From: Leptolyngbya sp. O-77
GTDB taxonomy: Bacteria > Cyanobacteriota > Cyanobacteriia > Elainellales > Elainellaceae
Length of the DNA stretch: 64,000 nt
Direction of reading: 5' to 3'
Assembly (NCBI RefSeq): GCF_001548395.1
Contig: NZ_AP017367.1
Span: 1,215,001-1,279,000, forward strand
The position numbers and the translations under genes are program-made. A model generated the notes under the pieces. That model worked only from the letters and a program-made list of their open reading frames with translations. It was not told the origin of the DNA and ran no database searches. Of the stretch, positions 45,622 to 54,853 are shown piece by piece (the stretch's first letter is position 1; each line of letters starts with the position of its first letter).

Positions 45622-47226
45622 TTAGTTCGGATTACCCGCAATGCCCGTAGAGGTGCTGCTGGTGGTATAAACTCCCGAAGGAGCGCCCGTTGCGTCTTTC
45701 ACAAAGCCAGCGTAAGCTTCCATGCCGTGCTCGCCAATGTCCAGACCCACCAGTTCTTCCTCAGCAGAAACTCGAATGCCCATGATGGCCTTGAGCGCGT
45801 ACCAGAAGATGGCAGACAGCACTGTGATAATCAAGCCGCACAGCAGCGTGCCGCCAAGCTGAATGCCAAACTGGGTCAAGCCGCCGCCATAGAACAGGCC
45901 TGCTAGCGGGCCACCACCCTCTTCGTAGAGCGTGCCATCGGGCCCCTTGGCAAACAGACCCACTGCCAGCGTGCCCCACAAGCCGTTTACCAGGTGAACT
46001 GAGGTTGCGCCAACGGGGTCATCAATGCGGATGCGGTCAAAGAAGCCAACTGCCAGCACCACCAGAATGCCGCCGATCAGGCCAATGATGGCAGCAGCAC
46101 CCGCCGTCACCCAGGCGCAGGGGGCAGTAATCGCCACCAAACCTGCCAGGATGCCATTAATCGTCATCGACAGGTCAGGCTTGCCCAGCAGAGACCAGGC
46201 CGTGAAGGTCGCCGCCACGCCGCCGAAGGCAGCCGCAATGTTTGTGGTTAGCGCGATGTGGGCGATCGCCGAGCCATCGCCAACGCCCATTGTCGAACCG
46301 GGGTTAAAGCCAAACCAGCCCAGCCACAGGATCAAGCAGCCCAGCGTGGCAATGCTCATGTTGTGACCCGGCAGCGCATTGGGAGTGCCGTCTTCGTTGT
46401 ACTTACCAAGACGGGGCCCAAGGATAGCCGCACCCATCAGCGCAGCCCAGCCGCCCACCGCGTGAACCGTAGTCGAGCCAGCAAAATCCCAGAAGCCACC
46501 GCTAGCCAGGAGACCACCACCCCAGATCATGTGACCCGTGATGGGGTAGGCAATGCCGACTAGCAACAGGCTGAAGAGCATGAAGTCGATGAACTTGATG
46601 CGTTCGGCCACTGCCCCCGAAACAATCGTTGCGGCAGTTCCAGCGAACACCAGTTGGAAGAAGAACTTGGCGGCTAAAGGAACACCCGCCCAGCTAATGG
46701 CGCTGTAAACGCCTTCGTAGGCATCCCCTGTGGCAGGGCTATTGTCTGCGCCAGACAAAAAGAAGGGCGCAGCCGTGCCAAAGAAGGGATTGCCATCGCT
46801 GAACATTAGACCCCAGCCAATGAACCAGTAAGCGATTGTAGACAGAGCGAACACAATCAGGTTCTTAGAGAGGATATTAACAGCGTTCTTTTGACGACAA
46901 AAGCCCGTTTCCAACATGCCGAAGCCAGCGTTCATGAAGAACACCAGCACGCCCGCCAGAACCACCCAGAGGGTGTCAAGACCCACTTGCAGAGTGGAGG
47001 TTGTCTCAGCTAGAGACTCGACCGTAGGCGCATCCTGGGCAACGGCAGCCGTGCTGCTAACCAACAGAATCAGCGCTGCTAGAGGAATACAGGCTTGCCA
47101 AGTTGGAGCAAGAGAATTAATGGTCGCCCGTGGGCGTTCCAAAAGCATTTTGGCGATCGCAGACAAGCCACGCCGATCGATTAGCGGCTGCCGTCTGTTT
47201 CGTTTTTTGAGAACTAATCTAGACAT
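45622..47226 (-). CDS. amt: Ammonium transporter Amt
   Basis: The ATG at 47226 (AAGGAA upstream) gives 534 residues. It has a signal-like N-terminal segment (IPLAALILLVSSTAAVAQ), then eleven expected membrane spans. Amt marks are FFMNAGFGMLETGFCRQKNA, the DFAGSTTVHAVGG loop with the conserved Asp and His pore residues, and the second pore His in TSVHLVNGLWGT. It conducts or exports ammonium and is usually under nitrogen control. An NtcA-like site upstream (47505-47518) supports this. Confidence 0.95.
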   Translation of the reverse strand: MSRLVLKKRNRRQPLIDRRGLSAIAKMLLERPRATINSLAPTWQACIPLAALILLVSSTAAVAQDAPTVESLAETTSTLQVGLDTLWVVLAGVLVFFMNAGFGMLETGFCRQKNAVNILSKNLIVFALSTIAYWFIGWGLMFSDGNPFFGTAAPFFLSGADNSPATGDAYEGVYSAISWAGVPLAAKFFFQLVFAGTAATIVSGAVAERIKFIDFMLFSLLLVGIAYPITGHMIWGGGLLASGGFWDFAGSTTVHAVGGWAALMGAAILGPRLGKYNEDGTPNALPGHNMSIATLGCLILWLGWFGFNPGSTMGVGDGSAIAHIALTTNIAAAFGGVAATFTAWSLLGKPDLSMTINGILAGLVAITAPCAWVTAGAAAIIGLIGGILVVLAVGFFDRIRIDDPVGATSVHLVNGLWGTLAVGLFAKGPDGTLYEEGGGPLAGLFYGGGLTQFGIQLGGTLLCGLIITVLSAIFWYALKAIMGIRVSAEEELVGLDIGEHGMEAYAGFVKDATGAPSGVYTTSSTSTGIAGNPN

Positions 47227-47504
47227 TGGTGGACGTTCCTTGAACGTAGATAGACTAATGACGCGGCTCAAAACTGACACCGCATCCCCAAACCGAAGAG
47301 GAGGATAATAGACCAGCCCAGACTTTAAAGAGCCAGGTCAGCTTGGCAGATTAGGCAGATTATATGATTGCCGTTGCTCCAAACAGTCGCACCTGTGGCA
47401 AAAAACGCCAGCAAACGCGAACCTATAGGCAGAAGCCCACAGAAACTTGGCGCAGGGCGTGAATCAATTAATACAGATTCCACCAATGAAGAGAAAGTAA
47501 ATCT

Positions 47505-47518
47505 GTATCTCAGATTAC
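47505..47518. promoter_or_regulatory. Putative NtcA-binding site (GTA-N8-TAC)
   Basis: The sequence reads GTA TCTCAGAT TAC, the exact palindromic consensus of the global nitrogen regulator NtcA. It lies 279 bp upstream of the amt ATG on the minus strand. amt genes are known NtcA targets when nitrogen is scarce. A nearby -10 box at the usual spacing of about 22 bp is not obvious, so the transcription start is not fixed. Confidence 0.6.
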
Positions 47519-47625
47519 AAAACTCGATCTTCGACTCGAATCCCTGTACTGACAGGATGCTGGGGCGAGTCTGTTGTTGCTAAATTTGCCAGGATTTTTG
47601 CGCCGCAATAGAGTCGCCGAGGCAC

Positions 47626-47655
47626 AGTTTTAGGGCGCTGAGTTTTAGGGCGCTG
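47626..47655. repeat. Two perfect tandem copies of a 15-bp repeat
   Basis: AGTTTTAGGGCGCTG occurs twice in a row (47626-47640 and 47641-47655), just past the stop of the cysteine desulfurase gene. No function is clear; a simple slippage duplication is likely. Confidence 0.85.
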
Positions 47656-47667
47656 AGGGCGAGATGC

Positions 47668-48840
47668 TCATACGGCGCTTTGCTGCAAGCTCTGCCCAGC
47701 AGTCAGACGCTCCAGGATTTGGCGGAGGGCGATCGCCGTCCAGTCGATATCGGCTTCGGTCGTGTAGCGTCCCAGCGTGAGCCGAATGCCGCCTGTGGCC
47801 TGGCGATCGCCCAATCCCATCGCCTGCAACACCGGACTGGGCTGGAGCTTGCCGCTGTTGCAGGCAGAGCCAGCGCTGATGCCAATGCCCGCCAAGTTCA
47901 TCTGGCGCACCAGGGTTCGCCCGGTCAGGGTTTGCCCATCGGCATGGCGCAGGCAAAAGCTAACGTGGTGGGGCAGCCGGTGCAGGCGATCGCCCGTAGG
48001 GATAAGCTCCGGCACGTCGGCCAACTGGTCAAACAGGCGATCGCGCAGGGAAGCCAACCGGGGCGTTTCGCTGGGCAGTTCGCGGGCCGCGAGTTCTGCG
48101 GCCACGCCAAACCCGGCGATCGCCCCCACTGCCTGGGTTCCCGATCGCAGCCCTTGCTCTTGTCCGCCGCCGCCCAAAAGTGGAACCAGCGCCATGCCGG
48201 GCCGTACATACAAAGCCCCCACACCCTGTGGCCCGTAGAGCTTGTGGCTGGACAGCGAGAGCAGATCGACAGGCAACCGCTGCACGTCTAGCGGCAGTCG
48301 CCCTGCCACCTGCACCGCGTCGGTATGAAACCGTGCGCCGTGATCGCGGGCGATCTGTCCTAGCAATTCGATCGGCTGGAGCGTCCCGATTTCACTCTGC
48401 CCGTAAATGATCGAAACCAGTACCGTGTTGGGTCGCAGGGCTGCCTGCAAGTCGGCCGGATCGACCCGCCCCTGGCGGTTGACCGGAAGCCACGTCACCT
48501 GCCAGCCCTGGCGCTCTAGCTGGCGGGCTGGTTCGGCCACAGCCGAATGCTCGACGCTGGACACGATCAAATGCTGGGGCGCGGAATATTGACGTGCTAT
48601 GCCGTAGAGGGCCAGGTTATCAGACTCGGTGCCGCCGGAGGTAAACACAATGCTGTCAGGTGGTGCATTGATCAGGGCAGCGACCTGAGCGCGGGCCAGT
48701 TCCAGGACTTCGGCAGCCCGTTGCCCCCACTGGTGCAGGCTGGAGGGGTTGCCCCACTGCTGGGTCAAGACTGCGTGCCAGCGGGCGATCGCCTCTGGGC
48801 GGGTGGGCGTGGTGGCGCTGTAGTCCAGATAGATCTGCAT
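47668..48840 (-). CDS. Cysteine desulfurase (NifS/IscS family)
   Basis: The ATG at 48840, after GGGGA, gives 390 residues; the longer 467-codon frame is not supported. The PLP-binding lysine is Lys200 in LSLSSHKLYGPQG, and the catalytic Cys327 lies in ISAGSACNSGKL. The N-terminus is MQIYLDYSATTPTRPEA. It releases sulfur from L-cysteine for iron-sulfur clusters or thiolation. The Cys loop is of the IscS/NifS type. It is divergent from the TIR-WD40 gene, with about 245 bp between them. Confidence 0.93.
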   Translation of the reverse strand: MQIYLDYSATTPTRPEAIARWHAVLTQQWGNPSSLHQWGQRAAEVLELARAQVAALINAPPDSIVFTSGGTESDNLALYGIARQYSAPQHLIVSSVEHSAVAEPARQLERQGWQVTWLPVNRQGRVDPADLQAALRPNTVLVSIIYGQSEIGTLQPIELLGQIARDHGARFHTDAVQVAGRLPLDVQRLPVDLLSLSSHKLYGPQGVGALYVRPGMALVPLLGGGGQEQGLRSGTQAVGAIAGFGVAAELAARELPSETPRLASLRDRLFDQLADVPELIPTGDRLHRLPHHVSFCLRHADGQTLTGRTLVRQMNLAGIGISAGSACNSGKLQPSPVLQAMGLGDRQATGGIRLTLGRYTTEADIDWTAIALRQILERLTAGQSLQQSAV

Positions 48841-49085
48841 CAAGATTCCCCGCAAACTCCAATTCTCAGGATATCGCGCCCCGATGGCAGCAGCCGAACA
48901 CACCTGTTCTGACTCAATCAACCCATCCCGATGGAGATGGAGTGGCTTGTTTTTCCCATGCAAATATAAAAAATGCCAACAACTCGACTGATCCCCCAAA
49001 CTGCCCAGTAGGATAGAACCATTCTGTGGTTGCCCCACAGTTTCTCTACGGCTTCCCCCACCGCTTCTCATAAGTTGTATCTACC

Positions 49086-52000
49086 ATGAGCGATTCGGCA
49101 TCCGGGTCTGCTGCTGCGTCTTCTGCGCCTTCTCTTCCTGACAACATTACAGGCATTCGCATGGCGGATGTGCTGCTGCTACCCGACGAACAGCAGTCAG
49201 TCGTGCGCTGGCTGCTGCGCCATAATGTTGTTTCCCTGAGCGAAACGGCGGCCCACTTTCAGCAGACTGAAGCCGAAATGCAGGCGTTCTTGCTGCCGCT
49301 GTTAGAAAAGCGCATTGTCCGTCAGCTAGAGCAGGATGGGGCGATCGCCTACGAAGTAAAGCTGGCGCACAAGTCTAACCGCCGGATGCCCAAGGACATC
49401 TGGAAGATTCTGGACGTGTCCAGCGAAACGGCAAACGTCTTTGTGTCCTATTCCCGTCGCAACAAGCCCTTTGTGCAAACGCTGGTGCAGGCGCTCCAAA
49501 AGCGGGGGCGCGAGGTCTGGGTTGATTGGGACAGCATTCCGTCGGGAGCGGACTGGTGGGAAGAAATTAAGCTGGGCATTGAGGTCGCCGACACGATGAT
49601 CTTTGTCCTCAGCCCAGAGTCGGCGGCTTCGGAGGTGTGTGGCCGCGAGTTAGAACATGCCCTGCAACATCAGAAGCGGCTGCTGCCTGTAGTTTGCAAA
49701 GACGTTGACCCGGCGCTGGTGCATCCCGAGCTGGGCAAAATCAACTGGATTTTTTTGCGAGATACAGACAACTTTGAGGTTGGGTTTCGCAGCCTGGTGG
49801 CGGCGCTGGATGCCGATTTGTCTTATGTGCGAACCCACACGCGGCTGCTGGTGCGGGCAACGGAGTGGAACGCACGCGGCAAGGACCGCAGCCTGCTGCT
49901 GCGGGGCAGCGAAATTCAGGAGGCGCGGCGCTGGCTGGCAGAGAGCGATCGCAAGTCCCCCCAGGCGCTGCAAGTGCAGAAGGAATACATCTGGGCTTCG
50001 TACAACGAAGAGATGGATCATCAGCAGGAGGAACTGGCAGAGCAAAAGCAGATTCTCCGGCAGCAGCGGTTGCTGACCCAGACGATCGCAGCGGCAGGAG
50101 CGATGGCGATCGCCCTTGGGATCGTGTCCTTCAGCCTGTATCGCTCGGCGGAAAGTAGCCGCAGCCTTGCGGAACGGGAGCGACTGACGGCGCTGACGGA
50201 GGCTTCGGGGGCGCTGTATGGCTCGGGGCAAACCTTTGAGGCGCTGGTGAAGGCCGTAGAAGCAGGGTTTACGCTGAAAACCCTGAAGCGGAGAGAACAG
50301 GCGCAGAATTCAGACGTGCGATCGCGCGTGTTGTCTTCTTTGCAGCAGGCAATTTACTGGGTGCATGAGCGCAACCAACTGCGGGGGCACGCCGGAGCCG
50401 TGTGGCAGGTGGCCCTCAGTCCTGATGAACAACGGCTCGCCTCTGCTAGCGCCGACGGCACGGTGCGCCTGTGGCAGATGGATGGAACACCTGTGCAAAC
50501 GCTGGCAGGCGACACCTCCCAGGCACTCAGCGTTGTCGTACTGCCTTACGACCGAATTGTCAGCGCCCATGACGACGGTAGCCTCTGGTTTCGCAAGCTC
50601 AACGGCACGGGGATTCGCCAGTTTGCCCACGGTCAGGCGGTCAATGCGCTGAGTGTCGCGCCCAATGGAGGGGCGATCGCCGCCGCCAGCGAAGACGGCA
50701 CGGTGAGCCTGTGGGACGAAACGGGCCGGCGCTTGGGCACGCTGCCCAGCCAGAACACACCCGTCCGCGCTGTTGCCCATAGCCCCGATGGAACAATCCT
50801 GGCAACGGGCAGCGCTGACGGGATGATCCGCCTCTGGCAGCCGGATGGAACCCGCTGGAAAACCCTTCCCAGCAGCGATTTGGCAGTGACCAGTCTAGCC
50901 TTTAGTCCCAACGGGCAAATCCTGGCTGCCAGCGGGCTGGATGGGCAGGTGCGGCTGTGGCGGCTGGACGGCACGCCCATCCACACCTTCCAGGGGCATT
51001 CTTCGCCGATTTACAGCCTGGTGTTTAGCCCGACAGACGACTTGCTGGCCACTGCGAGCGCCGACAAGACGATTAAGCTCTGGCGACTGGATGGTACACT
51101 GCTGTCTACGCTGGGCGGCCACACCTCCCAGGTTCACAGCCTCCGCTTCAGCCGCGACGGCAAGACGCTGATTTCTGGCAGTGGCGATCGCACGCTGCGG
51201 CTGTGGCGCGTGAGTCACACGCTGCTGAGCCAACTGTATGACCACACGGATCGGGTGTATGATGTGGACTTTTCCCCCGATGGTGACCTGATTGCCTCCG
51301 CCAGCGGCGATCGCACGGTGCGCCTGTGGAACCGAAACGGCCAGTTGCAGAAGACCCTGACAGGACATACAGAACCCGTGCGCGGCGTGGCCTTCAGCAC
51401 CGATAATCAAACCCTGGCTTCGGCCAGCGCCGATCGCACGGTAAAGCTCTGGAAGCGAAACGGCGACCTGTTGCAAACCCTGACCGGCCACACCGCCGCC
51501 GTGAACGAAGTCGCCTTTTCACCCAGCCGCGACCAGCTTGCCTCCGCCAGCGACGATGGTGTGGTGCGCCTCTGGCAGCGCGACGGCCGCCTCGTGAACA
51601 CGCTCCAGGGGCATCGCGGCGGCGTTCTCAGCGTGGACTATAGCCGCGACGGGCAAATGCTCGCTACAGGCGGCACTGATAAGGTTGTCATTCTGTGGAC
51701 GGCAGAGGGTCGCAAACTCCGCACGCTGCGCGGCCACAGCGGCAAGGTGTATCACGCCAGCTTTAGCCCCGACGGACGGGCGATCGCCACCGCCAGCTAC
51801 GACAACACGGTCAAGCTCTGGAAGCCGGACGGTGTGCTGCTGACAACCCTGGAAGGTCATAGCGATGGCGTATTGCACGTCAGCTTTAGCCCCGATGGGC
51901 AAACCCTGACAACCGCCAGCTACGACGGCACAATCAAACTCTGGACGCTGGACGGCAGGCTGATTAGCACGCTGCGCGGCCACCGCGACGGGGTCAACGC

Positions 52001-52193
52001 TGCCGTCTATAGCCCCGACGGGCAGACCCTCGCCACCGCCAGCAACGACCACACGGTTTTGCTGTGGACGCTGACCCAGATGAATGACCTGGAACATCTG
52101 CTGAACCTGGGGTGTGGACTGCTGCAAGACTATCGTCACAGTCTGCCCGCGATAGAGCAAGGCCGATTGGCAGAGTGTGAATCAAGGGAATGA
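49086..52193 (+). CDS. TIR domain-transmembrane-WD40 repeat protein
   Basis: The 1035-residue protein has four parts. Residues 26-95 look like a winged helix (ADVLLLPDEQQSVVRWLL ... FLLPLLEKRIVRQL). Residues about 116-245 are a TIR domain beginning NVFVSYSRRNKPF; Cys185 and Glu188 in ASEVCGRELEHA match the catalytic Glu site of NAD-cleaving TIRs. A predicted membrane helix lies at about 333-352, then a charged linker (ALTEASGALYGS ... EALVKAVEAGF) like that of NACHT-WD40 proteins. About 433-1010 hold 14 WD repeats, most ending in LWxxDG or LWxxNG, enough for two seven-bladed propellers. The role is inferred, perhaps a sensor-effector. No defence partner is adjacent. Confidence 0.88.
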   Translation: MSDSASGSAAASSAPSLPDNITGIRMADVLLLPDEQQSVVRWLLRHNVVSLSETAAHFQQTEAEMQAFLLPLLEKRIVRQLEQDGAIAYEVKLAHKSNRRMPKDIWKILDVSSETANVFVSYSRRNKPFVQTLVQALQKRGREVWVDWDSIPSGADWWEEIKLGIEVADTMIFVLSPESAASEVCGRELEHALQHQKRLLPVVCKDVDPALVHPELGKINWIFLRDTDNFEVGFRSLVAALDADLSYVRTHTRLLVRATEWNARGKDRSLLLRGSEIQEARRWLAESDRKSPQALQVQKEYIWASYNEEMDHQQEELAEQKQILRQQRLLTQTIAAAGAMAIALGIVSFSLYRSAESSRSLAERERLTALTEASGALYGSGQTFEALVKAVEAGFTLKTLKRREQAQNSDVRSRVLSSLQQAIYWVHERNQLRGHAGAVWQVALSPDEQRLASASADGTVRLWQMDGTPVQTLAGDTSQALSVVVLPYDRIVSAHDDGSLWFRKLNGTGIRQFAHGQAVNALSVAPNGGAIAAASEDGTVSLWDETGRRLGTLPSQNTPVRAVAHSPDGTILATGSADGMIRLWQPDGTRWKTLPSSDLAVTSLAFSPNGQILAASGLDGQVRLWRLDGTPIHTFQGHSSPIYSLVFSPTDDLLATASADKTIKLWRLDGTLLSTLGGHTSQVHSLRFSRDGKTLISGSGDRTLRLWRVSHTLLSQLYDHTDRVYDVDFSPDGDLIASASGDRTVRLWNRNGQLQKTLTGHTEPVRGVAFSTDNQTLASASADRTVKLWKRNGDLLQTLTGHTAAVNEVAFSPSRDQLASASDDGVVRLWQRDGRLVNTLQGHRGGVLSVDYSRDGQMLATGGTDKVVILWTAEGRKLRTLRGHSGKVYHASFSPDGRAIATASYDNTVKLWKPDGVLLTTLEGHSDGVLHVSFSPDGQTLTTASYDGTIKLWTLDGRLISTLRGHRDGVNAAVYSPDGQTLATASNDHTVLLWTLTQMNDLEHLLNLGCGLLQDYRHSLPAIEQGRLAECESRE

Positions 52194-52274
52194 GGAGATA
52201 GAGCGATGAGCGATAGGAGGCGATAATTTGGAGAGCCGCCTCTTCCTAAACGCCTGACTCCCAAACCCCTGACT

Positions 52275-52772
52275 ATGCCCGTCTATACCCTGACTGAATT
52301 GCAGCGGGCGATCGCCCAAAATCCTGACCAGTGGCGACCGCTGGTGTTTACCAATGGCTGTTTTGACCTGATCCACGCGGGGCATGTGCGCTACTTGCAG
52401 GCGGCGGCAAACCAGGGGCGATCGCTCGTCGTCGGGCTGAACAGTGACGCTTCGGTGCAGCGCATCAAGCCCGCCAAACCCGGACAGCCGCCGCGTCCCA
52501 TCGTGCCCGCAGCCCAGCGAGCCGAAGTGTTGGCCGCGCTAAAACCTGTGGATGGCGTGGTGGTGTTTGAGGAACCCACGGCGATCGCCCTGATATCGGT
52601 CCTCCAGCCCGATATCTACGTCAAAGGCGGCGATTACACCGTTGAAACCCTGCCCGAAGCCCCCACCGTCCAAGCCTACGGCGGGCGAATCGAGCTAATT
52701 CAGGTAGAAGTGCCCAGTTCCACTACAGCGATCATTCAGCGCATTCTGGCAGGCGCAGTCGGCAAAGAGTAG
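52275..52772 (+). CDS. RfaE2-like sugar-phosphate nucleotidyltransferase
   Basis: The 165-residue protein is a cytidylyltransferase-fold enzyme. It has LVFTNGCFDLIHAGHVRYL (the HxGH ATP site) and ISVLQPDIYVKGGDYTVETL. This is the HldE/RfaE C-terminal-domain type that adenylylates D-glycero-D-manno-heptose 1-phosphate. The heptose kinase half is absent, so it is a stand-alone enzyme, and its real sugar is uncertain in a cyanobacterium. It starts 81 bp after the TIR-WD40 gene. Confidence 0.88.
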   Translation: MPVYTLTELQRAIAQNPDQWRPLVFTNGCFDLIHAGHVRYLQAAANQGRSLVVGLNSDASVQRIKPAKPGQPPRPIVPAAQRAEVLAALKPVDGVVVFEEPTAIALISVLQPDIYVKGGDYTVETLPEAPTVQAYGGRIELIQVEVPSSTTAIIQRILAGAVGKE

Positions 52773-52842
52773 AGGAGGAGATTAAAGGTTAAAATGAGAA
52801 GTCGCGTAAAACTCGCGCTTTTGCTCGGTGCTGCTGCAAATC

Positions 52843-53601
52843 ATGGATAACGTGCAAGCCAATCTGTCGCAATCTCCGCTAGATATCACTGCTTTGTCCG
52901 AGCCTGGCGCGTCTGACTTCATGACCGATTTCCTTGCCCGCCTCCAGTCTGAAAACGAGAAGACCCAGTTGCAGCTAATTCAAGACATTGCCGCCCAGGG
53001 CGAATCCGGGCTGACGGTGCTGATGCGGGTGCTGCAAGACCGCCAGGGCAGCAAACCAGGGCCCCTGGAAGGCAAGGCCGTGCAGATTTTGTCCGCCGCT
53101 GAATCCCCCAAAGCGCAGGAGTTTTTGCAGACCCAGTTTCCCCAGGGGCTAGTGCCTGGGCGATCGCAGCGCGGGATAGATTACCAACCGCTACAAACGC
53201 TGCTGGTTCAGCAAGACTTTCAGGCAGCCGATCGCCTCACCCTAGAAAAACTGTGTGAACTGGCGGGCCCGACCGCTGTGCAGCGCCGCTGGATTTATTT
53301 CACCGAGGTCGATGACTTTCCCATTGAGGACTTGCAGACCATCAACACGCTCTGGCTAGTCTACTCCGAAGGTAAGTTTGGCTTTTCGGTGCAGCGCGAT
53401 CTGTGGCTTAGCGTGGGCAAAAACTGGGATCGGCTCTGGCCGCTGATCGGCTGGAAGTCGGGGAATAACTGGACACGCTATCCGGGCGGCTTTACCTGGA
53501 GTTTGACGGCTCCGCGCGGTCATCTGCCCCTGTCAAACCAACTGCGAGGCGTTCGCACAATGGCTTCACTAATGGCGCACCCGGCCTGGACAGCGCAGTA
53601 G
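52843..53601 (+). CDS. GUN4 domain protein
   Basis: The ATG at 52843 gives 252 residues. The N-terminal third is helical (FLARLQSENEKTQLQLIQDI), and the C-terminal GUN4 core holds LVQQDFQAADRLTLEKLCEL, then DFPIEDLQTINTLWLVYSEG and FGFSVQRDLWLSVGKNWDRL. GUN4 binds porphyrins and stimulates magnesium chelatase. It is of the long helical-plus-core type known in cyanobacteria. It converges with the DUF58 gene. Confidence 0.92.
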   Translation: MDNVQANLSQSPLDITALSEPGASDFMTDFLARLQSENEKTQLQLIQDIAAQGESGLTVLMRVLQDRQGSKPGPLEGKAVQILSAAESPKAQEFLQTQFPQGLVPGRSQRGIDYQPLQTLLVQQDFQAADRLTLEKLCELAGPTAVQRRWIYFTEVDDFPIEDLQTINTLWLVYSEGKFGFSVQRDLWLSVGKNWDRLWPLIGWKSGNNWTRYPGGFTWSLTAPRGHLPLSNQLRGVRTMASLMAHPAWTAQ

Positions 53602-53675
53602 AGGTGAAGCTGGTTTTGGAGTTTGGATGGGTGATTTTGGATGGGCGATTTTGGGCCGCACGAAGCGCTGACGGT

Positions 53676-54848
53676 CTAGTGCTGAAGCTGAACGAGTAGC
53701 GGCTCGTCTGGCTGGATGATTCGGCCGGTGGTGGTCGATTCGCCTGAGTGACTTCCGCCGGAGTCTGCATCCTGCCAGAGGAGCCAGCGGCTTTGGGGCG
53801 GCAGGCTGTTGCAGCGCTGGAGAGACGGTGTGAGCCAGATGCAGGGAGATTGCGTGGGCGGGTGATTGGGGGCCAGTTCACCGGGCTGCACGGCGGCGAG
53901 GGCTTCTAGCACAAGGCGATCGCCCCGCAGACTCCCTGTTCCAGCCGTCCACAGGCTGACGGTCATGCTCTGGCGCAGCGCATAAGCATAGAGCGAGGCA
54001 GCCGCGATAACGGCCTGTTCAAAAGCGTCGGGCTGCCAGAGGGCGGCGCTGTCCAGCACAATCACGACTTCCTGTCCACCTGTGAAGCGCTCCAGTTCTC
54101 GTAGCCGCAATTCGCCGTAGCGGGCACTGGTGCGCCAGTGAATCAGCCGAGTCGGGTCGCCCCAACGATAGGGGCGCAGCGTCCGCGTCACGCCTTCGGT
54201 CGCCATCTGGGCACGGCGCTGGCTTTCGGTGGCGTGGCTGAGGTCTTGCCCCATTTCGTCGATCAGGCGGCACTGGCTAAGGGGCAGCACGGTCGGGTAG
54301 ACCACGGCCGAGGCATCGACTGAGTGCGATCGCCGTCCCCAAAACAAGCCCAGCGGTGTTGCAGTCCGCAAATCCACCCCATCCCAGCGATACACACCCC
54401 GTCGATCTGCGGTACGGCTATAGACCCAGCGATAGGTCTGGCCGGGCGCTAGCGACTCAATGACGGTCGTTTCTGCTGGGCCCAGTGCTGGCGGCGGGCG
54501 ATCGCACACCTGCAACAGCGTTTTTGCCTGTCGCCCAGTGTTTTCAACGGCCAGTTCTAAGTGCAAAGCATCGCCCGCGCTGACGGGTTCAATTGGCATT
54601 CGGCGAACGGACAGCGACCGCAGCGATCGCCCCGGCAGCAGCGCCCCCAGCACCAGCAGCGCCCCCATCAGCCCGCTGGTGGCATAGAGCCAGCCTGCCA
54701 TCGTGTTCGTCGCTGCGCCGAAGAAAAATAGCGCCAGGCCAAGGGCGACCCAGCCGCCATAGGACGGCGCGACCCAGCGCGTCTCTAGTCGGTTTACCAG
54801 GGTTGCCCCCAGCCGCCGAATCCCAAACCGTTTAATCCCTAGCCTCAT
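53676..54848 (-). CDS. DUF58 domain membrane protein
   Basis: The 390-residue protein has two N-terminal membrane segments (WVALGLALFFFGAATNTMAG and LMGALLVLGALL). A soluble region follows with the DUF58 signature LRPYRWGDPTRLIHWRTSAR and YGELRLRELERFTGGQEV. A von Willebrand A-like segment (VIVLDSAALWQPDAFEQAV) comes next. DUF58 proteins often accompany MoxR ATPases and transglutaminases, but none is here. It starts 5 bp after the YkgJ-like gene. Confidence 0.87.
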   Translation of the reverse strand: MRLGIKRFGIRRLGATLVNRLETRWVAPSYGGWVALGLALFFFGAATNTMAGWLYATSGLMGALLVLGALLPGRSLRSLSVRRMPIEPVSAGDALHLELAVENTGRQAKTLLQVCDRPPPALGPAETTVIESLAPGQTYRWVYSRTADRRGVYRWDGVDLRTATPLGLFWGRRSHSVDASAVVYPTVLPLSQCRLIDEMGQDLSHATESQRRAQMATEGVTRTLRPYRWGDPTRLIHWRTSARYGELRLRELERFTGGQEVVIVLDSAALWQPDAFEQAVIAAASLYAYALRQSMTVSLWTAGTGSLRGDRLVLEALAAVQPGELAPNHPPTQSPCIWLTPSLQRCNSLPPQSRWLLWQDADSGGSHSGESTTTGRIIQPDEPLLVQLQH

Positions 54849-54853
54849 AGTTC

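Larger units (their letters stand above)
47227..47667. other. Upstream regulatory region of amt, including short repeats
   Basis: About 440 bp between amt and the desulfurase gene. It contains the NtcA-like palindrome at 47505-47518, a TATAAT-like -10 on the minus strand at 47359-47364, and a 15-bp tandem repeat at 47626-47655. No gene is supported. Confidence 0.6.
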
